A DNA stretch of 64,000 nucleotides from Tipula vernalis (lineage: Eukaryota > Arthropoda > Insecta > Diptera > Tipulidae), in assembly GCA_958295665.1 (NCBI GenBank), contig OY282559.1:261708245-261772244 (forward strand), given 5' to 3'. The notes beneath the pieces were generated by a model, which saw nothing but the letters and a program-made list of their open reading frames with translations, ran no database searches and was not told the origin of the DNA. Position 1 is the stretch's first letter. Every line of letters begins with the position of its first letter. A program made the translations under genes and the position numbers. Of the stretch, positions 12,151 through 23,412 are shown in pieces.

Positions 12151-12755
12151 TCAATTTATTGTATCATCATGTCGTGTTGCTGTTTCAGCCAACGCTAACA
12201 TGGCTAAAGCGGTAATACTTCGTACATTTCGGTGTTCATCAATTAAACCATTTATTATCACTTCGATCAATAGCTTGATAATACAAGATGAAATCGCGTT
12301 TATTCGAACAGCGATTTGTTGTACGATTTTTATGCCAGTATAACGATCTTGCCATTTGGTACTCTGGCAGACCACCTTGAGGAACGATAATAATGTTGGA
12401 ATGCCAAAAACAATTGCGACCACCACAAAAGCATGTGCAATGGTATTTCGTATATACGCCTCTATATTATCGATATCGGGACGCATTGCAGAAATCATTG
12501 CTGTTATACCGGTCGAATTTACTGTTTTTGAGATTATCTCGTAATCTTTATATTCCTTAAGTTCAGGGTCATAAATAGTTTCTATAATTTTCAATAACAC
12601 AATATCTAACAGATATTTATCATAATTTTGTGCATCCACAAGCGAAGGGTTAGTATCGCATTTTATTTGAGGAGTTACATCCCATCGATTATGCCGCGTT
12701 GGTTTTGATACTCGTACCTTATTTTGATTTAAGAACGATTTTTTATGTGATATTT
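12151..12755 (-). pseudogene. SF3B1 (splicing factor 3B subunit 1) fragment, internally rearranged
   Basis: The minus-strand open frame reads through two parts of SF3B1, the U2 snRNP HEAT-repeat protein that grips the branch site. First comes an RWDVTP motif (12670-12687), of the kind repeated in the disordered N-terminus of SF3B1. It is followed after only about 60 residues by the HEAT core: EIISK, then MISAMRPDIDN, IRNTIAHAFVVVA, FGIPTLLSFLKVVC, WQDRYTGIKIVQQIA, and VRSITALAMLALAETAT (to 12151). In the real protein these parts are separated by several hundred residues, so the intervening region is deleted. The copy ends at a stop soon after AETAT, whereas the family continues for hundreds of residues. 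The HEAT part has no introns, so retroposition is possible for this fragment. Clearly SF3B1-derived, surely not a functional SF3B1. Confidence 0.85.
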
Positions 12756-13489
12756 TATTTTTATATATTTATTCTATTCCACTCATTTTCGTGATTTTTT
12801 GGTCAAGAAAATCACTGGAATAATTAAATCCTACAATTGAAAATTGAATCCAATATTTCCAGAAAATTATTTCAATGCTATATTCCAATGTGTCTTCGTG
12901 TAAAAAATGTATATAATGTAATAATAACTGAGCTTGTATATTGTAGAAAATTATTATTATTTTATACTGATATCCAAAGAATATTATATTAATTTTATTA
13001 ATAGTTTGTTTTTAATTGCTCCACTACAGACGTAATGTCTAAAGGAGCTTTACTCTATTTCAAATTTTTAAATTGTTTTGCTTGTAATTAGCTTTCATTA
13101 TGTATATATTTTATTTGAAATAAAGATAATAATAATAATAATAAAAATAATAATATCGATTTCATATAAATTTTCAAGATTCTCGCTCGAATTAATGATC
13201 CTTCACCTAAATACATATATATATGTAGTTTCCCAAATTATACCTACGTGTACTGATATACATACATTTACCGTAACTTAAATGTAAATGTAGTTTTTGT
13301 AGTTAATTCTTGATTTTTGTGAACGTAAATGTCATAATTGTGCCTTTGCAACACAAATAATTTACTATAATAGCCTAAATGTAGCTTACTACTTTTACAT
13401 TCATCTTTTATTATTATTCAATCATACATGCCATATAAATTTGAAAAAAAAAACGAAAAAAAAATTTATCTCAAGAATGTAATTTTCGA

Positions 13490-13562
13490 GGTTCGAACTA
13501 CGATCTAAAATTTTAAAATCCACAACGCTAACACCTAGACTACTGCGGCATGGGGATTTACC
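13490..13562 (-). repeat. tRNA-like segment (tRNA-derived SINE head or tRNA pseudogene)
   Basis: The complement contains an A-box-like TAGTCTAGGTGTTAGCG and, about 35 bases on, a B-box-like GTAGTTCGAACCTC, the spacing of a tRNA internal promoter. The stems do not pair well, so this is a degenerate tRNA-derived sequence rather than a working tRNA. Confidence 0.4.
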
Positions 13563-13696
13563 GAAAAATTACTTGGTTTTATAAAAAGTTTTGAGCATTC
13601 TACTAAATTATATAATATGTAGATAGATTTACACAATGTGACGTATCAACATAGAGAAAGATAAAATTTGTCAGATCTTTCTGTAATTTGGTATAA

Positions 13697-14028
13697 GGGC
13701 TAACCAGCGAATCAGTAAGAATCCTTAAAGAATTTGACGAAATTATTTCCTTACAGAATATTTGACATATCGGCCACCGAATCCGTAAAAACTGACAAAT
13801 ACAGTATTAAAATTCTAATGTGAATAGCAAAATTTATTATTTTTAAGAAAAGTATGCTTTGAAAATTTTGATGTATTCTGACATATCCTTCAGTTTGCGC
13901 GTTAATTTTCGCTCTCTTAAGTGACGGCTGAACTGAACGAAAAGTTCTTAAAGATTCGCTGGTCAGTAACATGCACTTTCTGTATATCGCGTTCTTACTT
14001 AAAGTTGTTACTGACTCGCTGGTTCCCC
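13697..14028. mobile_element. short inverted-repeat element (MITE-like), ~330 bp
   Basis: The left end GGGCTAACCAGCGAATCAGTAAG and the right end, read on the other strand as GGGGAACCAGCGAGTCAGTAAC, form imperfect terminal inverted repeats. The inside is A+T-rich and non-coding, with further copies of the CAGCGAATC and CCACCGAATCCGTAA words. No transposase is encoded. Confidence 0.5.
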
Positions 14029-14345
14029 CAATACAGATGAAGAAAAATATTCTAAGAATAATTTCCTTTCACATCATATCGGAAAAATCACGGAAAATTC
14101 GAGAAAATCGCGAATTTCCACTCGGAAAATTCGTCGGGAAAAGACTAAAAAAAATATGCTGATCATCCAACATTAATTTAAATTTTTTTTTTTTTGTCGT
14201 GATTTTTGAAAAATGGACATCCATGAAAAAAAAATCATAAAAAAAAAATTAAATACATCCCAACTCCGTATGCTGCTAACTACGCAGCTGTACTATTTAA
14301 AAAAATCATCAAACATTCTTTTCTATAAAAAAAAATACACAATAC

Positions 14346-14556
14346 ATATCGCTCATTTGCTGCAACAATGACACAATTTAAAAATAACAAATGTTATAAT
14401 TTGAGAGACATTTCCGTTTGTCTTGTAGTGAGCTTTATAGCTTTAGGTGTGTCGTTATATCAGTTTTAACTATATTAAAAAGCCGATATTTCTCTATAAA
14501 TAAGTCAAAAACGACCGATTTTGAGTTATGCCATTGTGGTAGCAAATGAGCGATAT
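14346..14556. mobile_element. short inverted-repeat element (MITE-like), ~210 bp
   Basis: ATATCGCTCATTTGCTGCAA at the left matches, on the opposite strand, ATATCGCTCATTTGCTACCA at the right. It is non-coding inside. Confidence 0.5.
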
Positions 14557-15429
14557 ACAATTGACCATTTTAGAGATGGCGCTGTAAAATTTGGATAATT
14601 TTTCCAGATTTGAAGGCTTTACAGAGTTTTCCCAGACTTGAGACCAGACTCAATCGCATTTTCATGCAAAAAGACATCATATAGCCATTTTACGTCAACG
14701 AAATCGGTCTCGAAGCAGTTTTTCGTGCGGACATATATACATACCCGCAATTATTGCTCGTTTAATAATATAGAAGATTAAATTTTTTAGATTATTTTAA
14801 AACGTGAAAATAATCGAATTAACACTAAGACTTCATTTTTCTAATAATTTTTGGTTATTCTAGGTTAGGTTTTTGTTTGCTGTCAAAACAATAAGGCAAT
14901 TTTAAAGTTTGCGATATTTATGGTAAAGTCTAATGTGTGATCGGAAATATTCGAAATAATAATTCTGATATGAGCATTAATAATAATTAATTTTTTAGAT
15001 TATTTTGAATCGTAAAAATACTCGAATTAACACTAATTCATAATTTTTTTTAATAATTATTGGTTATGTTTTTGTTTGCTGTCAAGATATATCCATAAAA
15101 TTTGCTATAAAAAAAACAATAACAAAATACTTTGTCTTTGTCTCTCTGATGGATTATTTTTTTTTTTTTGCCTTCTTCCAACTTCAAGTCAGCTCAGTCA
15201 ATTTTTCACAGTGGAATTGGGGCTTTAGTTAATTTTTAAATTTTTCTGATGGAATTTAGTACCGGAAAGCTTTAGAATTTTTTGGGTCAAAATTTTTATA
15301 TTGTTAATTTTGTAAGTGGTGGGAAGCCAAGAATAGAAATTTAGATATCTACCAGACCAAGTAGTTGTATGGTACCGATCACATGAAATTTTGCCGTTTG
15401 GTTTCTAAAGTGAATTTTATTCTGTTGTT

Positions 15430-16060
15430 TATGGATTTAAAGGCTTGTAGGAAATATTCAATGTTATATCTATCGATACAACTGTGATTATATCATCAAC
15501 ATATCTATAGTAAAATAATGGTTGAAAATCTAAGAGTTTAAAACAGAAATTTCTAAATTGTCCATTAATAAATTTACAATTATGGGACTTATTGGGAAAT
15601 TCAAGAGTGATCCAAACATTTGTTTCTAAGTTTTGTTATCAAAAGAAAATTCTGAATTAATTAAAACGATATTTAAAGCTGTAAAAAATTGTATTTTTGT
15701 TAATTTTGATTTAGAATTTCTTTTTACATTTCTCCAATTTTGCCTAATAATATTTTTTTACAATTTGGTTACCGACATTAGTATAATATAAATAATTTGG
15801 TTACCGACATTAGAAATATAGTAATTTGGAGGGATGGCTACATTAATGATTTTATTTTTGAAATCTTTAGAATTTTGAATAAAAGAATTTGTTGTCCCTA
15901 CACTAAGTAGGTTTCAGAATATTGCCTAAAAATGGTAATAAAGAATATGTGGGACCGACTATAGAACTTCCAAATGGCCTAAACAGTAAATTTGGTTTAT
16001 GGATTGTGAGTAGGCCATCGTGAGTTTTCGTGACCTCTCCCCCCAGTCTTTAAACACACG
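15430..16060 (-). pseudogene. Penelope-like retroelement, reverse transcriptase relic
   Basis: Broken minus-strand frames retain the RT landmarks in the right order. They are a GSSIVGPTYSLLPFLGNILKPT-like block at about 15880-15975 (read from two frames), a K(Q)MFGSLLNFPISPIIVNLLMD block at about 15560-15630 that corresponds to the family's QxFGTPMGSPLSPIIAxxxM segment, and PLFYYRYVDDIITVV with the catalytic YVDD at about 15494-15505. These phrases fit Penelope-like elements better than LINE or LTR reverse transcriptases. Stops are dense, and no GIY-YIG endonuclease was recognised. The assignment is by motif order only. Confidence 0.55.
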
Positions 16061-19000
16061 CTTAAAAAATTTAACTCTTTAATAATGTTCAAATTATTAA
16101 TAATAATTTTTAATGCCACGATTTGGTTCGTTACTATAATTTCTTAATCGTTTTAGTTAAACTTTAAATTGCGTAACTTATTTAAATCATTCATGCAATT
16201 TTTGAGGGAAATAATTATTTTTGTATACACAGATAACTAATAGAAATTATCATTCGCTCTACTATAATATTAAGAAAAATATAAATTATTCAACTACCGA
16301 AGAAAAATAAAAATTGTGATTAAGAAATAATAAAAATTTAAATTATGAATAAGAAAAAGAAAAACTCTGAATCATATTAAAATAACAATGCATTAAATAC
16401 CTAAATTATTTATTTTTGGCAGAGAAATAGGAAAATTCGCGTGAAGAAAATGTTTTTATAATTTTTTTGTTTTTGCTTTTCTTATTTTTCACAAGTAATA
16501 AAAGACTTAACACGACGAAATGACAATACACACACGCACACACACGAACAATACAAGACCAAGAATATAACTAGGAATTTACAACTTTACAGTTTTTAGT
16601 TAAAATAATTATTTTTTGTTTAAATTTAATTAGATATTCACATGTTCTTAATTTATTTCAATTTTTTTTTTTTTTTATTGTGCTCATAATGTAAATAAAA
16701 CAACCGCACCAAGTAAATAAAATTTGCATATACAATGTACAATTATTTCTGTCTCACGTGATTTACTATTTGCATTTAGTATACGAGTAATATAATATTA
16801 TGCATAGATATGTACGAGTATATGGATATGAATGATTTAGTCGTGTATACGCGGATTTTTGCAGAGATTAATGTTAAGTTTTTAAAACGGTTTTGTCTGT
16901 TAAATTGTAGATAAATTGTTACAGGTGTTTTCTTCTTGTTTTTTTTCACTTTTAAATTAATTGAGGTAATCTAGCTTCAATGTCGTGACAAATTTTAAAA
17001 ATATACTTGATGCTATTTTGCGCTATACAAAATTACACCGAAACAAAAACCAAAAATGAAACTTTAATATTGTTGAATACTAGGGAGATGACTATTAGTA
17101 AATTTGTTTTGATTTGTTCTGATTTTTTTCTCCCAATATCTACATCTGATATATGTATTCTTGTTGTCGTTCAGATTTTTCTGGTTAAAGAGAATCGTTA
17201 ATGTTCTGCCACTGAAAGAAATGATTGCTCATATTGATTATAATAGGTATGAAATTGAGCAAAAAAGCTGCTTAAATATGCGCTAAGCAAAGTTTGTCTC
17301 ATTTAGAGAATAATTTTAAAAAAACTTTGATAATTCATGGTTTACAAAAATGCTAAAATTGAGAAGTAAATGTATAATCGAAGAAAAGTACGATTCTTCA
17401 TTTAAATCTAATACTCTTAATATCAAAATTTTGTAGTTTATAAATTGTAAATGTGTTCAAAAAAGTAATCTCAATTCATGAAAGTGTAGCTTGTTTTTAA
17501 GAATAAAAAAATTAATTTAGGAATAATATGTTTGCAAATCATCAATAGTTTTTATTACGTTTGCTCAAAATATGAATAATTTTGTAATAATTGAGACTAA
17601 AGTGATCAAGATTTATTTTTTTTCTACTTGATTGATGAAAAATTATATTCATGTTGATGTTAATATTCATAAATGATAAGAAAATTCTCTTGATAAGAAA
17701 TTATTGACTTTGTATCGTATCGTGTGGGCAAGGTGTTTCTGGATATATATATATATGTATATATTCGGTTAATTCAATTAAAACACCGCACGTCACTTTT
17801 TACAATTTTATTTTTGCGGTTGCAAATTAAATTTACAATATTTTTAAATGGGGGAATTTTCTACAACCTATTAATTCACTGCACTTTTAAATAATTCACC
17901 AGCAAAATCCCGAAAAAGAATTACCAAATTTTGAATTTAATATTTTCAATAATTTTTGGTAAATTAAATTATTAGAAAAAATATTTATATTTTAATAAAA
18001 TAAAACGAAACTGTGCACTACTGCCTTTTTGATTTTTTCGGTTTGTGTCCGACGATATCTCGTATCTGAGTGTGTGTGTTTTTTGTGTCAAGACGATGAA
18101 CAAAATATCGTTGATGAATTCTTTTGTTGATGAGTAGCGCATTCAAGCGGAAAAGATAAAATCATCAAAAAAATGTTTTGTTAAAGGTTGGTTACGTATA
18201 CTGACGTATGGTGGTGAGTTGTACTAAATTGTAGTCGACACTGGAATTTATTTTATGGGCAGTGTGAGAATCCTAACTAAATATTTCTGTGAGTCGAAAA
18301 GCATTTAGTAGGTGTCACTAGCGGAAAATAAAGAAAAAACACTTACAATTATATTTGAATTTAAGAAAATTGATTTTTTAATAATTGTAGTGCTGAAACG
18401 AATTAATAACGATTAAATGAGTGAATCGCTACAAAATCATTTGAGAACAACATTCATGTCATTTGAGCTTACTGTACATGACTTGAGACTAAAATTCACA
18501 AAATTTGAGCGAGTGAGTTTTCATTTGAGACGAAAAGCAGTAATATTAAGAAAAGTTTCCTCAAGTTGAGACTAAAAATCATAAAAATTTGACAGGATAT
18601 GATATCATTTGAGATGAAGGGCGATGTTATTGAAACTACGATTCTCAATTTGACATGTTGGGTAAGGTTTGTTTTGAGAATACAATTCTCAATTTGAGAT
18701 GTTGGTTGATTTTAGAATACAGTAGAAATTATTTGAGACTCCACTTCACATTTTGAAACTATGATTTCCATTCTCGTATTCTTGTATCAGAAATATTGAC
18801 GATTATTATACGGTTAGTAATTCTCCATTTAAGAATAAAATATTTCCATAGTGAGTGTTTAAATGTTAATAAAAATAAATAAAATACTTGATTTAATTAA
18901 TTTTTTTACTATTTATTTATTAAAATAAAATAAATTATTTATTATTATAATCAAACATAACGTAATGTTCTTATTCTAATTTATTATTAAATAATAATAA

Positions 19001-19087
19001 GTTTATAATTTTTACATAAATTTTTGTATATTTTATGTACATTTTGTGTATTACAATAAATTATATTTTGCATATGGTTTTCCATTC
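16061..19087. other. A+T-rich stretch, no gene recognised
   Basis: Only simple sequence is visible: a CA-rich run at about 16530-16556, poly-T at about 16660-16677 and an AT run at about 17740-17762. From about 18420 onward the words TTTGAGA and TCTCAA become frequent (see findings). Confidence 0.6.
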
Positions 19088-19375
19088 TTAGTTTTCCTCA
19101 ATTTTTAACGATGGCGAACTTAATCTGTGTAGTTCCTCTCGATTTCCCACAAATGTTGACTGCCACTTCAACTCGACGGCTTCCCATGGTTCGTGAAAGC
19201 AACTTAGCCACTTCTTGTTCGCTAAATGCGTTTCGCTTACCTTAACTTCACTTGTAAATTTTGATGACTCGTCTGCCAAATAAATTCATTTTAATTAATT
19301 TTCATAAATTTTAAAATTTTTTAATTAGGTATTCAATATTCACCTGATGATTTAGAACTTCGGCGTTTACGGCTG
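19088..19375 (-). CDS. candidate terminal exons of an unidentified gene
   Basis: A 185-bp minus-strand exon (19272 to 19088) encodes a coding-like, charged C-terminus: ANKKWLSCFHEPWEAVELKW, then STFVGNREELHRL, ending at a TAA. It is preceded by an acceptor (TTTGGCAG, 19273-19280) and a 71-bp intron (19273-19343) beginning GTGAAT. The short upstream exon (from 19344, extent uncertain) joins in frame to give a basic-serine stretch SRKRRSSKSSDESS, which resembles a nuclear localisation signal. I do not recognise the family. No further upstream exon was found, so this may be the 3' end of a gene, a captured fragment or a decayed copy. The splice sites are read by eye. Confidence 0.4.
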
Positions 19376-22272
19376 GTAAATATACCTCACTTTAGATAGT
19401 TTTTTTGAGGTTAGAATATTTTTTCTTTACTAAACCCCTAACGATATCAAAAACTAGACTTCTTGACGAATTTTTTCGTGTGGTCAAAAAATTGTTTTCC
19501 CCAAAATTGGGGAAGAATTCCCCATATATAAAAATAAAATATTTTTTAACACAAGTTTTCACTGATTGAATTCTTCAAACAAACTGAATGAAAACAAGAG
19601 ATAAATGTAATTGATATACGTTGTTCCAACGAGTATGAATAGTATTCTCAAAAACATAAGATAATCTAGTTTCAAATTATTGATGTTATTCTCAATTTAA
19701 GGATAAGGCAAGAAAAACCTGCATGAATGTACGTATTTAGTTTTATATTGAGATTAGGATACATCACTGGAGTACATATTGCATTTATATATTTCATTTC
19801 ATTGGATATGTATCATCTTAAATTGAGACTACTACAGTCAAATTTAGTAGTTGTAAACTGTTGATTAAATTAAAATTATGAATAATGCTAAGAAATGAAG
19901 AATTAAATACTTGATGTGATTCTAGTTATGCATACCTATATGAACACGTTTCTTTATACAGATTGAGCAATGCTGAATAACAACTATGAAACCATCTGTA
20001 CTTATTTATAATTTAATGATTAATTGGCGCATATGTAAATATATGGAATATGTTGTTCCTAAATCACTATGCGTATTATAATTTTAATCCGTTTATGTGT
20101 TTTTTATCATTATCTATTTCACTACAAACGATATGAGTGCAGTTTCAAACAAAACATTTCAATGGCTTCCATTGCCGGTCTGCGGATTTCGATATTGAAA
20201 CCATTAATGGAAATTGGCCAGTTGTAATGAATCACATCAGTTTCAATAGGTGGTGAATCTCAATGTGACAATTATAGTATCTGAACATACATTCCATTTA
20301 TACCAGGACTGAGATTTTGTATAACATTTTTTCCGATATTCGACAAAAATCAATTTTTTAAACTTTACTTGTGAATTAGCTTATACAAAATGTATACATA
20401 CTAGCCCGGAAATATACGTAAATATAGTTGAGCATTCAATAATTGGTCGAATATCGAAAAAAAAAAGTGATGTTACAAAATCCTAACGCTCAATTGCTCC
20501 TAAAACCTTCAATTCATTTCGGTAACCATACATCATACTACTTTTCAAATCAATCTGACAGTGGTTAATAAAGAGTAAATGCATATACGGTGCTGCAGTA
20601 TGAGGTATATACGCTATTTGGAACTTTATACTCGTAATTTATTAAGAAGGAAAATATTGTTACTGCGTGGTATTTAATTAACAAAAATTCTAAATGAACC
20701 CTTATACACTATACAGTATCAACAAAAATCCCGTGATTATAGACTCAAATTTCTGGTCATTGTTTTGTTGAAGTAATAAATTGTCAAAGCGTATACTGAG
20801 AAACTTATGATTATTAAGGAAAACTAAATAAATTAGGCCAGAAATGCCATATTATTCATTTGTGGCTAAACTGATGATGATTTAATCATAAAATAGAAAT
20901 ACGTTTTTAGGAAAACGTTCACAGTTGTGCTATGTAGCAATGCTGTAAACATGATTCGCCAAATATTGAAAGACATTAGTTTTCTTAACTTGATTCTAAC
21001 AGTTTAGCAAAAACAAGAATAATGTTGCATATTTTCTAAAAATCGTGACGTTTTTTTAAAATTATTAATTGTCAATGGAATTTATTTGAGAATAAATGAT
21101 TCAAACCAAAACTATATTAAAATGGCCAATCAAGAAAACCAATTTTCTCAATTTAATTTCAAATTTTTTACTTCAATCGTGACTAAATGCTGCATGATTT
21201 TATAAAATTGATAAAATTATCATTTGAAGCATACAAGTCTCCAATTCAAATTGATAATACTCTACTACGGCGTACTAGTCTTCAATTATGTATTTTTGAA
21301 TCATGTCAAATGGAGAATATAATAATCAATTTGTAAAAGCACGATTGTGCAGAAAAATTGGCATTTTGTCTTCATTTGTGCTTACAGATCTTGATATGAT
21401 GCATTTTAGACTTGAAAATTGTTAAATTTTTATTTTGTGCATTTGAGTATTAGATATTCTTAATAATAGAATACGAGTTCTCTCAGTGTGTCAAATCTTG
21501 TTCAAAAGGGGTACATTTTCAATGGCTAAGAAATGTTTTTGTTTTTGTTGAACATCTTAGCGTTAATGTACTTTCTCAGTATATCAATGTTTTACGAAAA
21601 CCCGCTTTAGAGTAAACAAAATGAGTCAAAATGTATATTTGGGCCCCAGCTAGCTGACGGACCTTCATAATACTTTTTATTTGTATGAATCACCTCATCA
21701 GAAGTGGGTTTGGATTAGGAACCTGTGCAAAAGTAATAATCTATACTGTATAGGCAGTCATAATGAGATTCAGAACATATCTAAAATTAAAAATAAATCA
21801 GGAAGGCCAAATTTTCTAACTATGGACATATTACCAGATTCACCGACTAACGACCAGAGAAAACTTAAAAATGAATTACCCTCTCGCATTATAATCATGT
21901 TCATTTAACCATATAAAATCTTTACGCTTAATGACCGAAATTAACAATCGATGGTTAGTTTCACTCAATCGACGATACTGCAGTCAAAATTATTCAATGA
22001 AAATTAGCCGAAGTTAACAAATTCGTTCTATTATCTAGACCTCGTATAAAATCACAATTAATCTCGATTGTTTTACAATCTGAAATATTCCTATCTGATA
22101 ACTCAAAACTAAACTGAATAGGAATAATCTCAAGAAATCTCGTATCTCTCGAAAAATTTACCGAATAACACAATTGGCTCCTAAATCAATGAACAAATCA
22201 ACTGGTTTTCCTTAAAAATCTCAAAAAACTAGAAAGGAAAACTAAAAATAACTTAGTTCAACGCCATGCAAA
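19376..22272. other. A+T-rich stretch, no gene recognised
   Basis: Apart from the inverted-repeat element at 20314-20482 I see no gene. Small open frames such as 21681-21908 show no recognisable protein character. TTGAGA/TCTCAA words continue to about 21480. Confidence 0.55.
20314..20482. mobile_element. small inverted-repeat element, ~170 bp
   Basis: ATTTTGTATAACATTTTTTC then CGATATTCGACAA at the left is matched on the other strand at the right by ATTTTGTAACATCAC, a T-run and CGATATTCGACC. It is non-coding and MITE-like. Confidence 0.45.
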
Positions 22273-23412
22273 TCTATATAAATAAAACTCAAATTCTGTT
22301 TGTTTATCTTACATTCAATTCTACACTGTTACACCGATTTCGTCCAAATTTCCCAAAGATACATACGTATTTTGACCCAGGAAAATTTTTAAGGTGAAAT
22401 CGGTTCGATATATCAAACTATTTTTTGGAGATATTAGCCACAATTCTTTTTGGAACATACTAAAATTTATTTCTGATTTTTGTGTTTAATATTCTCTTCA
22501 TAATTCGTTTAGAAATAGCTTACTTTCAATTAGAAAGACTGAAATTCTAAACTTCACCCAAGCAAAATTTAATTTCTAACCGAAATGGGATTCTTAATTG
22601 ATTTTAAGATGAATTTGGACATGTCCGATGTTATTGGGATTCTAAAATGACTTTTGGATGATATTCTGGAATATGTCCATTTAGGATGGAATTTGGCTAT
22701 TTCTTAAACCTATGCGATGGAAATTGGATTCTAAAAACATTTTTAGGTTAAATTCTGGAATATTAAGATGAAACTTAGGTATTTCTTAACCGAGATTTTG
22801 CTGAAATTTAACATGCGCTATGGAAACGGGATTCTAAAATAATTTTGAGGTGAAGTTCTTTAATATGGTCAATTAGGATGGAACTTCGGTATTTCTTAAC
22901 GAATTTTAATTATATTCAACAATTACTATGAATCTAAAATGGTTTATAAAGCTCTGGAGTAAGACCAATTGAATGATTTTTGGATAAAGTTCTATAATAA
23001 AGCCAATGAGGATGGAAAGGGCTATATTTTCTTTTCTTTTCTATAAACTTGGCTGTTTCTTAACCGATTTTGTTGAAATTCAACGTGTGCGATGATAATG
23101 GGATTCTAAAATGGTTTTTAACAAACATATTACGATGGGAATGGGATTCTAAAATTATATATGAAGTTCTGGAATTTGTCTATTTAGCATGGAACTTGTT
23201 AATCGATTTTAATTAATTTCAAGATTTGCGATGGAAATGCCGGACTATAAAATGATTTTAAGATGAAGTTGCGATGAAAAAATCAAAAATATTGTTTACC
23301 ATAAATGTTTTGAACAACTATAGAAGAATTTTTTATTCATAAACTATCATTCTCTGAAGTTGGTGATTTCACGTATAATATCTCTCCGGGAAATACCGGG
23401 TACTACTGTTAG
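22273..23412 (+). mobile_element. candidate non-autonomous Helitron-like element
   Basis: The left end TCTATATAAATAAAACTC begins with TC after AA. It is followed by a segment (ACACCGATTTCGTCCAAATT) resembling the conserved 5' flank of insect Helitron-like repeats, usually written TCTATATATAAAAATG followed by GACCGATTT. The right end has CCGG-GAAATA-CCGG, a short inverted repeat, then GTACTACTGTTAG. This is the position and form of a Helitron 3' hairpin plus CTRR-type terminus, though TTAG is not a perfect CTRR. The interior is the ~118-bp minisatellite at 22575-23275. No RepHel protein is encoded. Inference from end structure; length 1140 bp. Confidence 0.5.
22575..23275 (+). repeat. minisatellite, unit about 118 bp (plus orientation)
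   Basis: About six diverged units carry the consensus pieces GCGATGGAAATGGGATTCTA, AAATGATTTTTGGATGAAGT, TCTGGAATATG, CCAATTAGGATGGAACTTGG and CTATTTCTTAACCGATTTTG. The same family occurs on the opposite strand at 61180-61525. Confidence 0.8.

Larger units (their letters stand above)
12756..15429. other. A+T-rich stretch with small inverted-repeat elements, no gene
   Basis: No coding gene is recognised. The stretch holds the tRNA-like segment at 13490-13560, the inverted-repeat elements at 13697-14028 and 14346-14556, and a direct duplication (about 14774-14890 repeated at 14981-15090, sharing TTTTTTAGATTATTTT and TTTTTGTTTGCTGTCAA). These are listed separately where useful. Confidence 0.6.

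Noticed and set aside
13490..13562. Functional tRNA gene
   Set aside because: The A- and B-box-like words are present, but the acceptor and anticodon stems do not pair.
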